From Pedosphaera sp. (GTDB taxonomy: Bacteria; Verrucomicrobiota; Verrucomicrobiia; Limisphaerales; F1-12-MAGs170): DNA of 54,309 nt. Both the position numbers and the translations under genes were made by a program. Location of the stretch: NCBI GenBank assembly GCA_009695275.1, contig SIBF01000002.1, forward strand, positions 1 through 54,309. Direction: 5' to 3'. Each line of letters opens with the position of its first letter. Positions within the stretch are counted from its first letter, which is position 1. This document shows positions 26,464-36,200 of this stretch, in pieces. The notes beneath the pieces were generated by a model, which was not told the origin of the DNA, made no database searches, and saw only the letters and a list, made by a program, of their open reading frames with translations.

Positions 26464-29400
26464 ATGAATCTGAGCAGAACCATCGGTTTGGGCGGCGAAC
26501 CTTCGGCTGAGTCAGAGCTGAGGCTCATCAATTACATCAACCTGAAACTGGCGGCACTTGGGTGCCCCACTGTTCGGACCCACGACGAACAGGAGTTCCT
26601 TGATCTCGCCAGCGCGCTCCTCTCACACCATCGCGAGACAGACCGGTTGCTCGCCAATTATCTCTGCCCCGCGGACTGGCGCATCCAACAGTTCCTGGAC
26701 GAGCATCTCTACGCGACCAGCATTCAACCCAAGCTGCCCGGCCATACATTCGCCCTTGACCGGCACGGCCTCGCCCGCGCCCTTTCGCTCCCTCCGAACC
26801 GCGACTTCTTCATTTCCGATATCGTCAGCTCCTACCGCGTCAAGCAGGGCGTCCTGCACAACCCGAAGAGCGACCGCCGCACAACCGAAGGCAGCTTCCA
26901 CATCGCTGAAGGCGGATTGCCCATCCCGGATGACAAACGTGCCGTTCCGAAGAACGTCTTCGCCAAGCTCCTCCTGCTTGCGCTGAACCCGCCCCGCGAA
27001 CTTCTCCGCCTCCCGTTCACCTCCGCGCAAGCCGAGCAGGCGGAGTGTTTCGTTTCGTTGCTGCTTCGTCCGGTGATCTGCCCGGAAGTGCCCGGATACA
27101 CGCCGGAGAAAACGATGGAGACCCGTTTCTTCGCACCAGGAAATCTCATCAGCAATCTCGACTTCGTGGAGAGCATCTTCGGCAACGCGGGCGATCCTGT
27201 ACTCCCGGAGAATGACGCCGGACTCGATACCGAGCATTGGAGCGGCCACACCGGCTGCGTCATCCTGGCACCTCATCTCACTCAGCAAACTAAAAAGGCC
27301 GTTGGACTGCCATCGTGGGACCGCGCGACGGAACGGCAACACCGCGACGGCATGTGCTGGCGCACGGCTGACGAACTCTACAACAACGGCGTCCCCTTCA
27401 AGATCACCTGCCGTGACGAGCATGGCGTCATCGTCACCATCATCGCGGACAATTATTTTGGTTACTGCAAAAAAGAGGTCAAAACACAGATCAGCTACGC
27501 GGCGAATCTATTCGGCTCTTGCGAAGAAGAACACGCCGGCGGCGCTCTGGTGTATCCGAGCTTTGATCTCGGAGAGGAATTCAGTGGCGACTTGCATGTG
27601 CGAAACCTCGGCTACTCCTTTGACCAGGCCATCGCGATGTTCGGCGGCCTGATGAACGTGCAACCCGGCGGCTATGGTGTGGACAAGCGTTTTCCTGAAG
27701 TCGTTTACGTTCATGAGGACGCGCATTTCGATCTCCATCAGCAAACCGTGTCGTGGCCCTACCAGGCTGGAATCACGACGATCCATCTTTCTCCGGAGAA
27801 AATTTACGTCCGCCCATCCGGCTACAAACTCCGTCTTGAAAAACCGCCCGGCTACAACCGCGCCTGGCGTCTCGTCGGAACCGTCGCAGAAGGAGTGCTC
27901 TGTCACAAACCATGCACTGTGTCCGGCGGCGGCAAGTCGGAAATCTCCAAGCCCATCACCGACGCGATTCTCACCGGACCGGTCTTCGTCTCGGATTTCA
28001 AGGATGACTTTGACCGAGTGGCTGAGTTGATCGACGGCGACTACAGCAAACGGTTCAAAGATTCCAGTAAACAGGACTCACGCGCGATCCTCAGCCAGGA
28101 ACGTTCCCTCGGATCGGTGATTAAACTCCTGACACCGGATGTTCGAGAATACACCGACGAGTATAACGCCAGGCTGAAGGCGATTCCGCAGTACATCAAG
28201 GAACTCGTCTTCGTCGTGAAGCGCTACTACAAGGCCGTTTGGGGTGAGGATTGGCGCGGCCACTTCAGCGTGGATATGATCAACGGCACTCCCGGAAATG
28301 AGCTGAAACTCGACAACCGCAAGCTGGTCACCACCTACCTCCGCGTCGGTTTCGCAGAGGATGGATCCTGGCGAACCTTTGGCATGAGGAAAGATTTTCA
28401 TCCCGCCTCGAAGCTCCAGGTGGAGGATGACATCACCGCCTCGGTCGTGGTGCCGGTCGAGCGCCTCGAAGCTTTGAACCCTAATTACCGGCAACTCGCG
28501 GTAAAATTCGTGAAGAACTGCGAATACCGGCTCTTTCAGCGCCCCGACGATGCCGTCCATCGCGGATATGACAAGGTCACCGAAGCCGACTTCGCGCGCC
28601 ACGGGAATTTCCTTTCGAATTACGAGCCGCTTACCGTGACACAGGCTCGCGAGATGATGGAGGACTTCATCGGGTTCGAACAGTTCACGCCAGCGATGAA
28701 CCAGTTCATTCGTGAAGTCGCTGCGACTGGCAGGCCAAGCTACTTCGTTTCATCCGCGCATCCGCGTATCGTGGATGGAAAGCCAACCAAAAATCCGCGC
28801 TACTTGCAGATCCGACCTGATCTGCTCAATCCCCGCGAATCGTACCTCGCTGAGATTGGCACGCGCTTCTACCGCCGCATCCCGCTCGGCCGACCGGTCC
28901 ACACGCCCGTCAATGCCGTGTTGCCGGGACGCCGCAACAGTCCTCCAGACACCGCCGGACGGATCCGGCCGCTGGCCGTTTACAACCCGATTCATTACAT
29001 GGAGCTGCCCGAGCTCTTCATGGAGTTTATTTGCAGCATGACGGGCAAGTCACCCTCGACCACTGGAGCGGGTTCCGAAGGTGCGCTCACCAAAGGGCCG
29101 TTCAACGCGCTGCCGCCGATTATAGATCTCAACGCCGCCCTCGTCTCATACCTCCTGACCGGCTGCGACGCCTTCCTGACTGCGGCCGCCTGCGTTGGCC
29201 CCAACGTGCGTGTGGATCACGATGTCAGCCTCTTGATGCCGGAACTTTGGAGCCGTATGTCCGTCGAAGAGCGTGATCCACGCAATCTGATTCGAGATGG
29301 GTTTCTCGAACGATGCCAGGATTTCCAGCACGACGGAAACAAAGTACTCGCCAGCCGTCTTGGTTACCGGATCACTGCCAAGTTTGTGCGTGGTTATTTC

Positions 29401-29919
29401 GGACGGATGTTCAACCACCCTCACATGGTATTCACCCCCGAAATGCTGCAGCCGGAATTGCAGGACATGACCGTTTTTGCCGACGGCATGGACAACATCG
29501 TGGCCACACAGAAACGAGTGGCACAGCACTACTTCAATGACGCCAGTGTGGACCTCGCCTGCCCGCCGATTCGTGCGTTGCTCCACATCATGCGTGACGA
29601 TCAGTTCGAGGGAAAAGACTTGAACCATCCTGACATCCGCTCGCTTTTCACACGCGAGAACATGCTCTCTAGCGATTGGTATGCGGCGCGCCTCAAAGCC
29701 AAGCAGGGCGTGGATGTCCGGCTCTGGCAGCGCCATGTCGCCGCTTTGGAAGCGTTTCTTGCAAAGCCCAGCTACGCCGATGAAGGGCGCCGGCTCGGTC
29801 TTCAATTCCGCCTCAATGAGGCACGCCGCACTCTCGACCGTGCGAAATCGTCCGACTGGCTGAAACTCTTGAATGGAACTTTGGGAGCCCAGCCTCTCGG
29901 CAAATGGAAAACCGGGTAA
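26464..29919 (+). CDS. Large cytoplasmic enzyme, candidate PPi-type phosphoenolpyruvate carboxykinase
   Basis: A protein of 1151 residues without signal peptide or membrane segment. Starts at ATG 26464 or GTG 26458. Its size and overall character fit the PPi-dependent PEP carboxykinases (about 1130-1150 residues, as in Propionibacterium and Entamoeba), which convert PEP, CO2 and phosphate to oxaloacetate and PPi. CTVSGGGKSEIS (~485-496) resembles the kinase-1a P-loop of ATP-type PEPCK (SGTGKTTLS). Other blocks likely to be conserved are VYVHEDAHFDLHQQT (~416), GAGSEGALTKGPFNALPP (~868) and VRVDHDVSLLMPELW (~917). The assignment rests on remembered family size and this motif, not on a search. 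A PPi-linked role fits the membrane pyrophosphatase gene 3.7 kb upstream. If wrong, it is a conserved large protein of unknown function. Confidence 0.55.
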   Translation: MNLSRTIGLGGEPSAESELRLINYINLKLAALGCPTVRTHDEQEFLDLASALLSHHRETDRLLANYLCPADWRIQQFLDEHLYATSIQPKLPGHTFALDRHGLARALSLPPNRDFFISDIVSSYRVKQGVLHNPKSDRRTTEGSFHIAEGGLPIPDDKRAVPKNVFAKLLLLALNPPRELLRLPFTSAQAEQAECFVSLLLRPVICPEVPGYTPEKTMETRFFAPGNLISNLDFVESIFGNAGDPVLPENDAGLDTEHWSGHTGCVILAPHLTQQTKKAVGLPSWDRATERQHRDGMCWRTADELYNNGVPFKITCRDEHGVIVTIIADNYFGYCKKEVKTQISYAANLFGSCEEEHAGGALVYPSFDLGEEFSGDLHVRNLGYSFDQAIAMFGGLMNVQPGGYGVDKRFPEVVYVHEDAHFDLHQQTVSWPYQAGITTIHLSPEKIYVRPSGYKLRLEKPPGYNRAWRLVGTVAEGVLCHKPCTVSGGGKSEISKPITDAILTGPVFVSDFKDDFDRVAELIDGDYSKRFKDSSKQDSRAILSQERSLGSVIKLLTPDVREYTDEYNARLKAIPQYIKELVFVVKRYYKAVWGEDWRGHFSVDMINGTPGNELKLDNRKLVTTYLRVGFAEDGSWRTFGMRKDFHPASKLQVEDDITASVVVPVERLEALNPNYRQLAVKFVKNCEYRLFQRPDDAVHRGYDKVTEADFARHGNFLSNYEPLTVTQAREMMEDFIGFEQFTPAMNQFIREVAATGRPSYFVSSAHPRIVDGKPTKNPRYLQIRPDLLNPRESYLAEIGTRFYRRIPLGRPVHTPVNAVLPGRRNSPPDTAGRIRPLAVYNPIHYMELPELFMEFICSMTGKSPSTTGAGSEGALTKGPFNALPPIIDLNAALVSYLLTGCDAFLTAAACVGPNVRVDHDVSLLMPELWSRMSVEERDPRNLIRDGFLERCQDFQHDGNKVLASRLGYRITAKFVRGYFGRMFNHPHMVFTPEMLQPELQDMTVFADGMDNIVATQKRVAQHYFNDASVDLACPPIRALLHIMRDDQFEGKDLNHPDIRSLFTRENMLSSDWYAARLKAKQGVDVRLWQRHVAALEAFLAKPSYADEGRRLGLQFRLNEARRTLDRAKSSDWLKLLNGTLGAQPLGKWKTG

Positions 29920-30089
29920 ACTCCGGCTTGCCCACCAGCGATTCCGAGGCGGCAAATCCGTCCGAAATCATGCCGCGCCATAGCGGTGGGGGCGCAGTGT
30001 GGTGATGGAACCGCAAAAAGGCCGAGGAAGACAGACTTCGTGCTTGCCGCTGTTCGGGGTTTTCGATCACGCTGGCCGCGCATTTTCCT

Positions 30090-31235
30090 ATGAAAAAACA
30101 AATCCGCATCGGTCTCATCGGTTACGGCTTCATGGGCCGGGCCCACTCGAACGCCTACTCCCAGGTCGGGCATTTCTTTCCGTCAAATCATCAACTCGTG
30201 CTCAAGGCCGTCTGCGGCCGCGACGAAGCCAAGGCGCGCGAGTTCGCTGACAAATGGGGCTACGCCTCCGTCGAGACAGACTGGAAGAAACTCATCGCGC
30301 GTGACGACATTGATCTCATCGACATCGCGGTGCCGAACAATCTCCACGCAGAGATGGCCATCGCCGCCGCCAGGGCCGGCAAAATGATTCTCTGCGAAAA
30401 GCCGCTGGCAATGAATCCGAAGCAAGCGGAGGAAATGGTCAAGGCCGTCCAGAAGGCGAAGGTGCCAAACATGGTTTGGTACAATTACCGCCGTTGCCCG
30501 GCAGTGGTACTCGCCAAGAACATCATCGATTCCGGAAGGCTCGGAAAAGTTTTCCATTATCGCGCGAATTTCCTTCAAGACTGGACGATCAGCGCGGACC
30601 TCCCTCAAGGTGGCACCGCTCTCTGGCGTCTCGACGTCAAGGCCGCCGGCTCCGGCGTCACCGGCGATTTGCTCGCGCATTGCATCGACACTGCGATCTG
30701 GCTCAATGGGGGCATCAAGGATGTGAACGCGATGACCGAGACATTCATCAAGGAACGCAAACACAACCTCACAGGCAAGGTCGAGAAGGTCGGCATTGAC
30801 GACGCGTGCATCTTCCATTGCCACTTCAACAACGGTTCGCTCGGACTGTTCGAGTCCACACGCTACGCGCGGGGGCACAAGGCTCTCTATACTCTTGAAA
30901 TCAATGGCGAGCACATGAGCCTCAAGTGGGATTTGCATGACCTGCACCGCCTCCAGATTTTTGATCACAGCGACGCGGGCATCGAGCGCGGCTGGAAATC
31001 CATCCATGTGAGCGATGGCGACCATCCGTATTGCGGCAACTGGTGGGTGCCCGGCCTGCAACTCGGCTACGAACACAGCTTCATTCATCATGTAGTCGAG
31101 TTCATCAAGGGCCTCGATAGTGGTAAACCCGCCCGTCCGGATTTCAAAGATGGCCTCGCCACCGACTACGTCGTCGATGCCGTGCTGACCTCGGCCAAGG
31201 CGAAGAAGTGGGCGAAGGTAAAGCAGGTCAAGTGA
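30090..31235 (+). CDS. Gfo/Idh/MocA family oxidoreductase (cytoplasmic)
   Basis: A 381-residue NAD(P)-dependent dehydrogenase. [19 protein letters not shown] is the Rossmann nucleotide-binding loop; [18 protein letters not shown] holds the conserved EKP; the C-terminal domain has [17 protein letters not shown] with the conserved His/Asp region. Unlike the paralogue at 18541-19857 it has no Tat leader and should act in the cytoplasm. Likely oxidises or reduces a sugar, inositol or related hydroxyl group. It follows the large PEPCK-like gene by 170 bases and ends before a repeat-rich convergent region. Confidence 0.93.
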   Translation: MKKQIRIGLIGYGFMGRAHSNAYSQVGHFFPSNHQLVLKAVCGRDEAKAREFADKWGYASVETDWKKLIARDDIDLIDIAVPNNLHAEMAIAAARAGKMILCEKPLAMNPKQAEEMVKAVQKAKVPNMVWYNYRRCPAVVLAKNIIDSGRLGKVFHYRANFLQDWTISADLPQGGTALWRLDVKAAGSGVTGDLLAHCIDTAIWLNGGIKDVNAMTETFIKERKHNLTGKVEKVGIDDACIFHCHFNNGSLGLFESTRYARGHKALYTLEINGEHMSLKWDLHDLHRLQIFDHSDAGIERGWKSIHVSDGDHPYCGNWWVPGLQLGYEHSFIHHVVEFIKGLDSGKPARPDFKDGLATDYVVDAVLTSAKAKKWAKVKQVK

Positions 31236-31250
31236 CCTGATAATCTGGCA

Positions 31251-31323
31251 GTGTCCTAATCTTAATCCTGCTCATGCTCTTACTGAGGGATTATGATTAA
31301 GGTTACGAGCAAGATCAGGACAC
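31251..31323. repeat. Imperfect inverted repeat after the oxidoreductase gene
   Basis: GTGTCCTAATCTT (31251-31263) pairs with AAGATCAGGACAC (31311-31323), 12 of 13 positions. The interior includes further partly complementary AATC/GATT segments. It may serve as a 3' end structure or be a dispersed repeat. Confidence 0.6.
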
Positions 31324-31352
31324 CACCGATAATCTCCTGTGCTTCGGGCATT

Positions 31353-31380
31353 CATTCCTCCGCGCAGGGGCGGAGGAATG
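31353..31380. repeat. Perfect 11-bp hairpin in the convergent region
   Basis: CATTCCTCCGC (31353-31363) and GCGGAGGAATG (31370-31380) form a perfect stem with a 6-base loop. No T-run follows on either strand. Confidence 0.75.
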
Positions 31381-31396
31381 GGTGCCGGAGCGCTTC

Positions 31397-31718
31397 CCAT
31401 GAACCTCCCCGCCTCGGAGGGCCGAGTTACACGAGGCCCACTCTAACCACCACGTCCCATTCCAGTGGGGATTCGTGTCCCAGTTGGGGCCTCTGTAACT
31501 CGTCCTTCCGAGGCTCATGGTCTCAACTCGCGTCTGATTTTTGGAGGTAGTCCCTCCCCATGAACCTCCCCGCCTCGGAGTGCCGAGTTACACGAGGCCC
31601 ACTCTGACCACCACGTCCCATTCCAGTGGGGATTCGTGTTCCAGTTGGGGACTCGTGTAACTCGTCCTTCCGAGGTTCATGGCCTCAACTCGCGTCTGAT
31701 TTTTGGAGGTAGCCCCTT
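31397..31718. repeat. Tandem pair of ~161-bp palindromic repeat units
   Basis: Unit 1 (31397-31557) and unit 2 (31558-31718) are nearly identical, differing at roughly ten positions. Each unit folds on itself: the left part CCATGAACCTC...CGAGTTACA pairs with the right part TGTAACTCGTCCTTCCGAGG...CATGG with an internal bulge, and the centre holds smaller CCAC/GTGG-type pairings. Each ends in a shared tail CTCAACTCGCGTCTGATTTT. They fill the space between two convergent genes and contain no believable gene. The organisation is that of a duplicated REP/MITE-like element. Confidence 0.85.
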
Positions 31719-31727
31719 TCCGCAAAC

Positions 31728-33056
31728 TCACCCCGCCTGTTGGTACATCTCCAGGAACTTCCGCCTGTAGCTCGCTTCCTGCTCGGGAAGGCGTGTTCGC
31801 AGGCGTTCCTTCGATACCGCTCCGTGCTGGAAACGGCGCTTCTCAGATACCGGCATCTCCAAGCCTGTTATCGCGCGGACTCCGCGAGAAACGATCTCCC
31901 CCTTGAGTGAGTAGAGCCGCTCCACCGACATTTGCGTGATCTCGGTGAATGGAATTCCTTCCGATACATCGATGACATTGGGCCGTGTGAAGGGGCTGAA
32001 GCCTTTGAACCCAAAATGCCGCGCGGGCGCGTAAGTCCGGGTGTAACTCCGGCTGAGTCCGCCGCTGTATGTCAGGGAATGCTTGATCTTACCGACGCCC
32101 CATCCTTCCTGGTAAAGCATCAGGTTGCTCACCACCGAGCGGATGGTCAGTTCCGGATTTTCCTCGATCGGATAGTCCTTGAGATTCTCGTCGCCTCCGT
32201 CGCCATCCAGGAGATACCTCCAGTCGGGATAGCGAGCCCGGATCGAACGGCACAGCGTCATTCCCATCGACGCGGCTTCAATGTCCAGCGGCTTGTAATC
32301 TTCAACGACGCGGATCGTCTCGGCCACGTCGATCGAGGAAAGGTCCGCTTCCACTGGTTCCATGAACATTCCCAATCCCAGCTTCTCCAGGAATGAACGG
32401 GCCTGCTGGAGATCCGGTCCGTCACCGAACGAAAGCGTGAACGCTTTCAACCGGCTTGGATTCATCCCGAGCTTTCGCATCACGTGATACGTGGTGACGA
32501 ACACCGCGCCGCTGTCGATGCCGCCGGAGAAGCACACGCCGATGGGCTCACCCTCCGGCAACCGGCGAAGCCATTTGGAAACCTCATCTGCCAGCGCTCC
32601 GATGTAGGCCCGGCCGATCGCATCGAGATCCGTTGAGAGGCGATTGCGTTCGGGAGTGAAGAATCGTGTGTAAACCGGGTCCGGGTCAGGGCAGCCGATC
32701 AACTGGATTTCCACCACATGATGTGCCGGCACCATGCGCGTGTAGCTCGGATGAAACTGACTTCCGAACCCCTGCGACTCCAACCATGACCTGATCGCAT
32801 CAATCCGTTCCGCGACCACGAGCGCTGGTCCCTCTTGTCGCTTTGCCAGGAAGTAGCGCATCGGCCGGTCCATCGTCCGCGCCATGCGGACAGCCTTGCC
32901 GCGCTTCGCAATCAGCGCAAATGAACCGTCAATCTCGCGCACCTGTTCTGGAGTTCCCTCGAGCACGCGTCGGGCGGCGTCCTCCGGGCTCATGTTGAAA
33001 ATCTGGTTGTTGGCGGGATCAAGAAGATCAACCACTCGTTCGATATACTGGTGCAT
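31728..33056 (-). CDS. Asparagine-synthase-like ATP-dependent ligase lacking the glutaminase cysteine
   Basis: A 442-residue protein. The PP-loop VCFSGGIDSGAVF (~residues 172-184) and LLDGDGGDEN mark an asparagine-synthase-type ATP pyrophosphatase domain that adenylates a carboxylate. The N-terminal part (~60-115) resembles the end of a class II glutamine amidotransferase domain (REIDGSFALIA) but the catalytic Cys2 region is absent, and the whole protein is about 100 residues shorter than AsnB. It may use free ammonia or act on another substrate, as beta-lactam synthetases do. It is convergent with the oxidoreductase and divergent from the CotH gene. The start Met is uncertain, because an upstream extension could not be excluded. 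Confidence 0.8.
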   Translation of the reverse strand: MHQYIERVVDLLDPANNQIFNMSPEDAARRVLEGTPEQVREIDGSFALIAKRGKAVRMARTMDRPMRYFLAKRQEGPALVVAERIDAIRSWLESQGFGSQFHPSYTRMVPAHHVVEIQLIGCPDPDPVYTRFFTPERNRLSTDLDAIGRAYIGALADEVSKWLRRLPEGEPIGVCFSGGIDSGAVFVTTYHVMRKLGMNPSRLKAFTLSFGDGPDLQQARSFLEKLGLGMFMEPVEADLSSIDVAETIRVVEDYKPLDIEAASMGMTLCRSIRARYPDWRYLLDGDGGDENLKDYPIEENPELTIRSVVSNLMLYQEGWGVGKIKHSLTYSGGLSRSYTRTYAPARHFGFKGFSPFTRPNVIDVSEGIPFTEITQMSVERLYSLKGEIVSRGVRAITGLEMPVSEKRRFQHGAVSKERLRTRLPEQEASYRRKFLEMYQQAG

Positions 33057-33221
33057 AAGATAAATGTTGCGCGGTCGTTCTTAGCTGTTCACTTGGACGT
33101 TGCCGCCCCTCTTACTCCCCGGGGTCGTGACTGTCAAAGCGTCTGTTGACCATGCACCAAGTCGGTCACGTCCAATAATCGCGCTTGGCTCGCTTGGGAA
33201 TTTAGGTAAATTGCCCCATCC

Positions 33222-36200
33222 ATGTTAATGAAGTTGCTCCAATTGTTGCGCGTTTCCCTGCTGGTTGCCTTTACTTTGTGGCTGTCTGACTCCGGTGCTC
33301 GTGGGGAAGAAATCATTGCTCGCGGTGCGGAATGGGAGTTCTTCAAGGGCCGAGCCGAGGCTTCTTCTCCCGACACCACGGCGTGGCGCCGGCTTGGATT
33401 TGAGGACGCCGCCTGGGCATCGGGACAGACACCTCTCTTTTACGGCGAACCGTTGTTCGGCACCGAACTGACCGACATGCGCGGCAGTTACTCATCTGTA
33501 TTCCTGCGCAAGGAATTCGTGGTGACGAATCCGGCGGAGATCTCGTTGGTTCAATTGGGAGTCAGCATCGATGACGGCTTCATTGCCTGGATCAACGGCC
33601 ATGAAGTGGCGCGCTTCAATGTTCCGGAAGGCAACCTTGCTTTCAAAAGCCTGGCTTCCAGCGCCGTTACCGAACCAATCCCTTTTGAATTGTATGACAT
33701 CCCACGCCCCGTGGAGGTTCTCGTCGCTGGAACCAACATTGTGGCCATCCAGGCATTTAATGTGTCTCTCGCGGACAGCACCGACCTCGTTATCAATGCA
33801 TCGCTTTCACTCTTCATGGACACGGCGCCGCCGGTATTGGAAACCCTTGTACCCTCGCCGGGCAGCACGTTGCGGGAATTGATCACGGTCGAGGTCCACT
33901 TCGATGAAGCGGTCAAGGGTGTTGATCCGGGGGATCTTTTAATTAATGGCAAGGGAGCGACCAATGTCTTTGAAGCGGTGCAAGGCGCGTTTGTCTTCTC
34001 CTTTCCGCAGCCGGCGGATGGCGAGGTTACTGTGGCATGGCGGGCGAATCATGGAATCACAGACTTGGTGGGCGCGGCCCATCCGTTCGCTGGCGGGTCG
34101 TGGACATACAAGCTCGATGCCAAATCGCCCGCGCCGGGCGTTGTCATTTCCGAGTTCATGGCCGACAATGACCGGACGCTCAATGACGAGGACGGTGACA
34201 GTTCGGATTGGATTGAGATCTTCAATCCGAATGAGACACCCGCGAATCTGAATGGCTGGTTTCTCACGGATGAGGCTTCGAAGCTTACCAAGTGGCGTTT
34301 TCCCGATGTGACGATTCAACCCAACGACTATCTGGTTGTGTTCGCTTCGGAAAAAGATCGCACAAATGTCACCGGACGCCTGCACACGAATTTCAAGCTT
34401 GCTCCAAATGGAGAATTTCTCGCGTTGGTGACGCCTCTTGGGAAGTTTGCTTCCCAGTTCGCTCCCGTTTATCCGAAGCAGTTTACGGATGTCTCCTACG
34501 GACGTGTCGAGGGCGTCTCAGACACCACGGGTTACTTCACGAAGCCGACACCGGGAGCGCTCAATGTGTCCAGCGGCCCCGGCTTCGGCCCGGAGATACA
34601 GTATTCGCGGGCTACGGGAACCTTCATCGAGCCGTTCGACCTCGCTCTCAAGACCGCCGCCAATTCCGTCATCCGTTACACACTGGATGGCAATCTCCCG
34701 ACTAATGGTTCGCCCGTTTATCTTGCGCCGATCCGCATCAGCAACAGTGTCCAGATAAGAGCCCGCACATTTCAAGATGGGTTGCTCCCAGGGCCGCCGC
34801 GCACCGAGAGCTTTCTAATGTTGAGTAATAACGTCGCTGGTTTTGTTTCCGACCTTCCGGTGATGATTCTCCACACGATGGGGAAGGGCGCGCCGAACAC
34901 GAGCCGCCAGACTTTCGCAAGCGTCACGGTCTATGAACCAGTCGCTGGCCGGGCGGCATTGACGGATCCTCCGACCTTCTCGACGCGAGGGGCGCTTAAA
35001 ATTCGTGGGTCAAGCACGGAGGGGATTGCCAAAGCGAGTTTCGCAATGGAATTCTGGGATGAGTTCGGTGTGGATTCGAATCGTGGAATCCTCGGCATGC
35101 CCGCGGATGCGGATTGGGTTCTTTACGCGCCGAATGATTTCGAACCGGTGCTGATTCACAATCCTTTCATCCATCAACTCAGTCGTGACATGGGCCGGTA
35201 CTCGCCGCGAACGCGCTTTGTGGAGGTGTACCTGAACAAGACTGGCGGCCCGATCAGCGCGGCGCATTACAACGGCATCTACGTGCTCGAAGAGAAGATT
35301 TCCATCGGCAAGCACCGCATCGATATCGACAAGCTGAAGCCGGAAAACCTGTCTCCTCCCGAGGTGACCGGCGGCTTCTTGATGAAGGTGGACCGGCTCG
35401 ATCCGGGTGACGGCGGTTTCTCCGGCGCTGGCACCGGTGTCGGCTATATCGATCCCAAGGAACGCGAAATCGAACTTCCCCAGCGTGATCCGCAGGAGCA
35501 GTATATCCGGAAGTACTACTCAGATTTTGGAAAAGCATTGGCCAGCCCGAATTTTCGCGATCCAATCGTGGGCTATTCAGCCTTCATCGATGTGGATTCG
35601 TGGATCGATTTTCATGTTGTGGAGGTTCTCAGCGGCAATGTGGACGCGCTCGTCCTCAGCACCTACTTTCACAAGCCGCGCAACGCCAAGATCGTGTTCG
35701 GTCCACACTGGGATTTTGATCGCGCGCTAGGATCGACCGACGGCCGCGACTCCAACCCGCGCACGTGGAACACGGGGCCGTTCTTCGGTGCCGTGTGGTG
35801 GACAAAACTCTTTTCCGATCGAGATTTCTGGCAGAAATGGGTGGATCGATGGCAGAAGGCGCGGGCGGAACATTTCGCTAACGCCTACATCAATGCGTTG
35901 ATCGACCGGCAGGCCGGCGAATTGCGCGAGGCTCAGCCACGAGATCGTGCGCGCTGGCGCACCGTGCTTCGGGGAGGATCTTTCCAGTCGGAAGTGGACC
36001 GGATGAAGGGCTGGCTCTCGAACCGCATGGATTTCATTGACAAACAGCTCGCCCAACCGCCGTTGTTCAGCGCGGCTGGCGGGCAGGTCACGCCGGGATT
36101 CACGCTGCAGATCACTGCGGCGCCCAGCGCCATCGTCTATTACACTCTTGACGGTTCAGATCCGCGGCTTTCGCAGGGGGACATTTCACCCAAAGCCATC

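Noticed and set aside
31397-31718. Tandem repeat considered as an insertion sequence or short CRISPR array
   Set aside because: No transposase, no terminal duplication, and unit size and internal palindromes do not fit CRISPR repeats with unique spacers.
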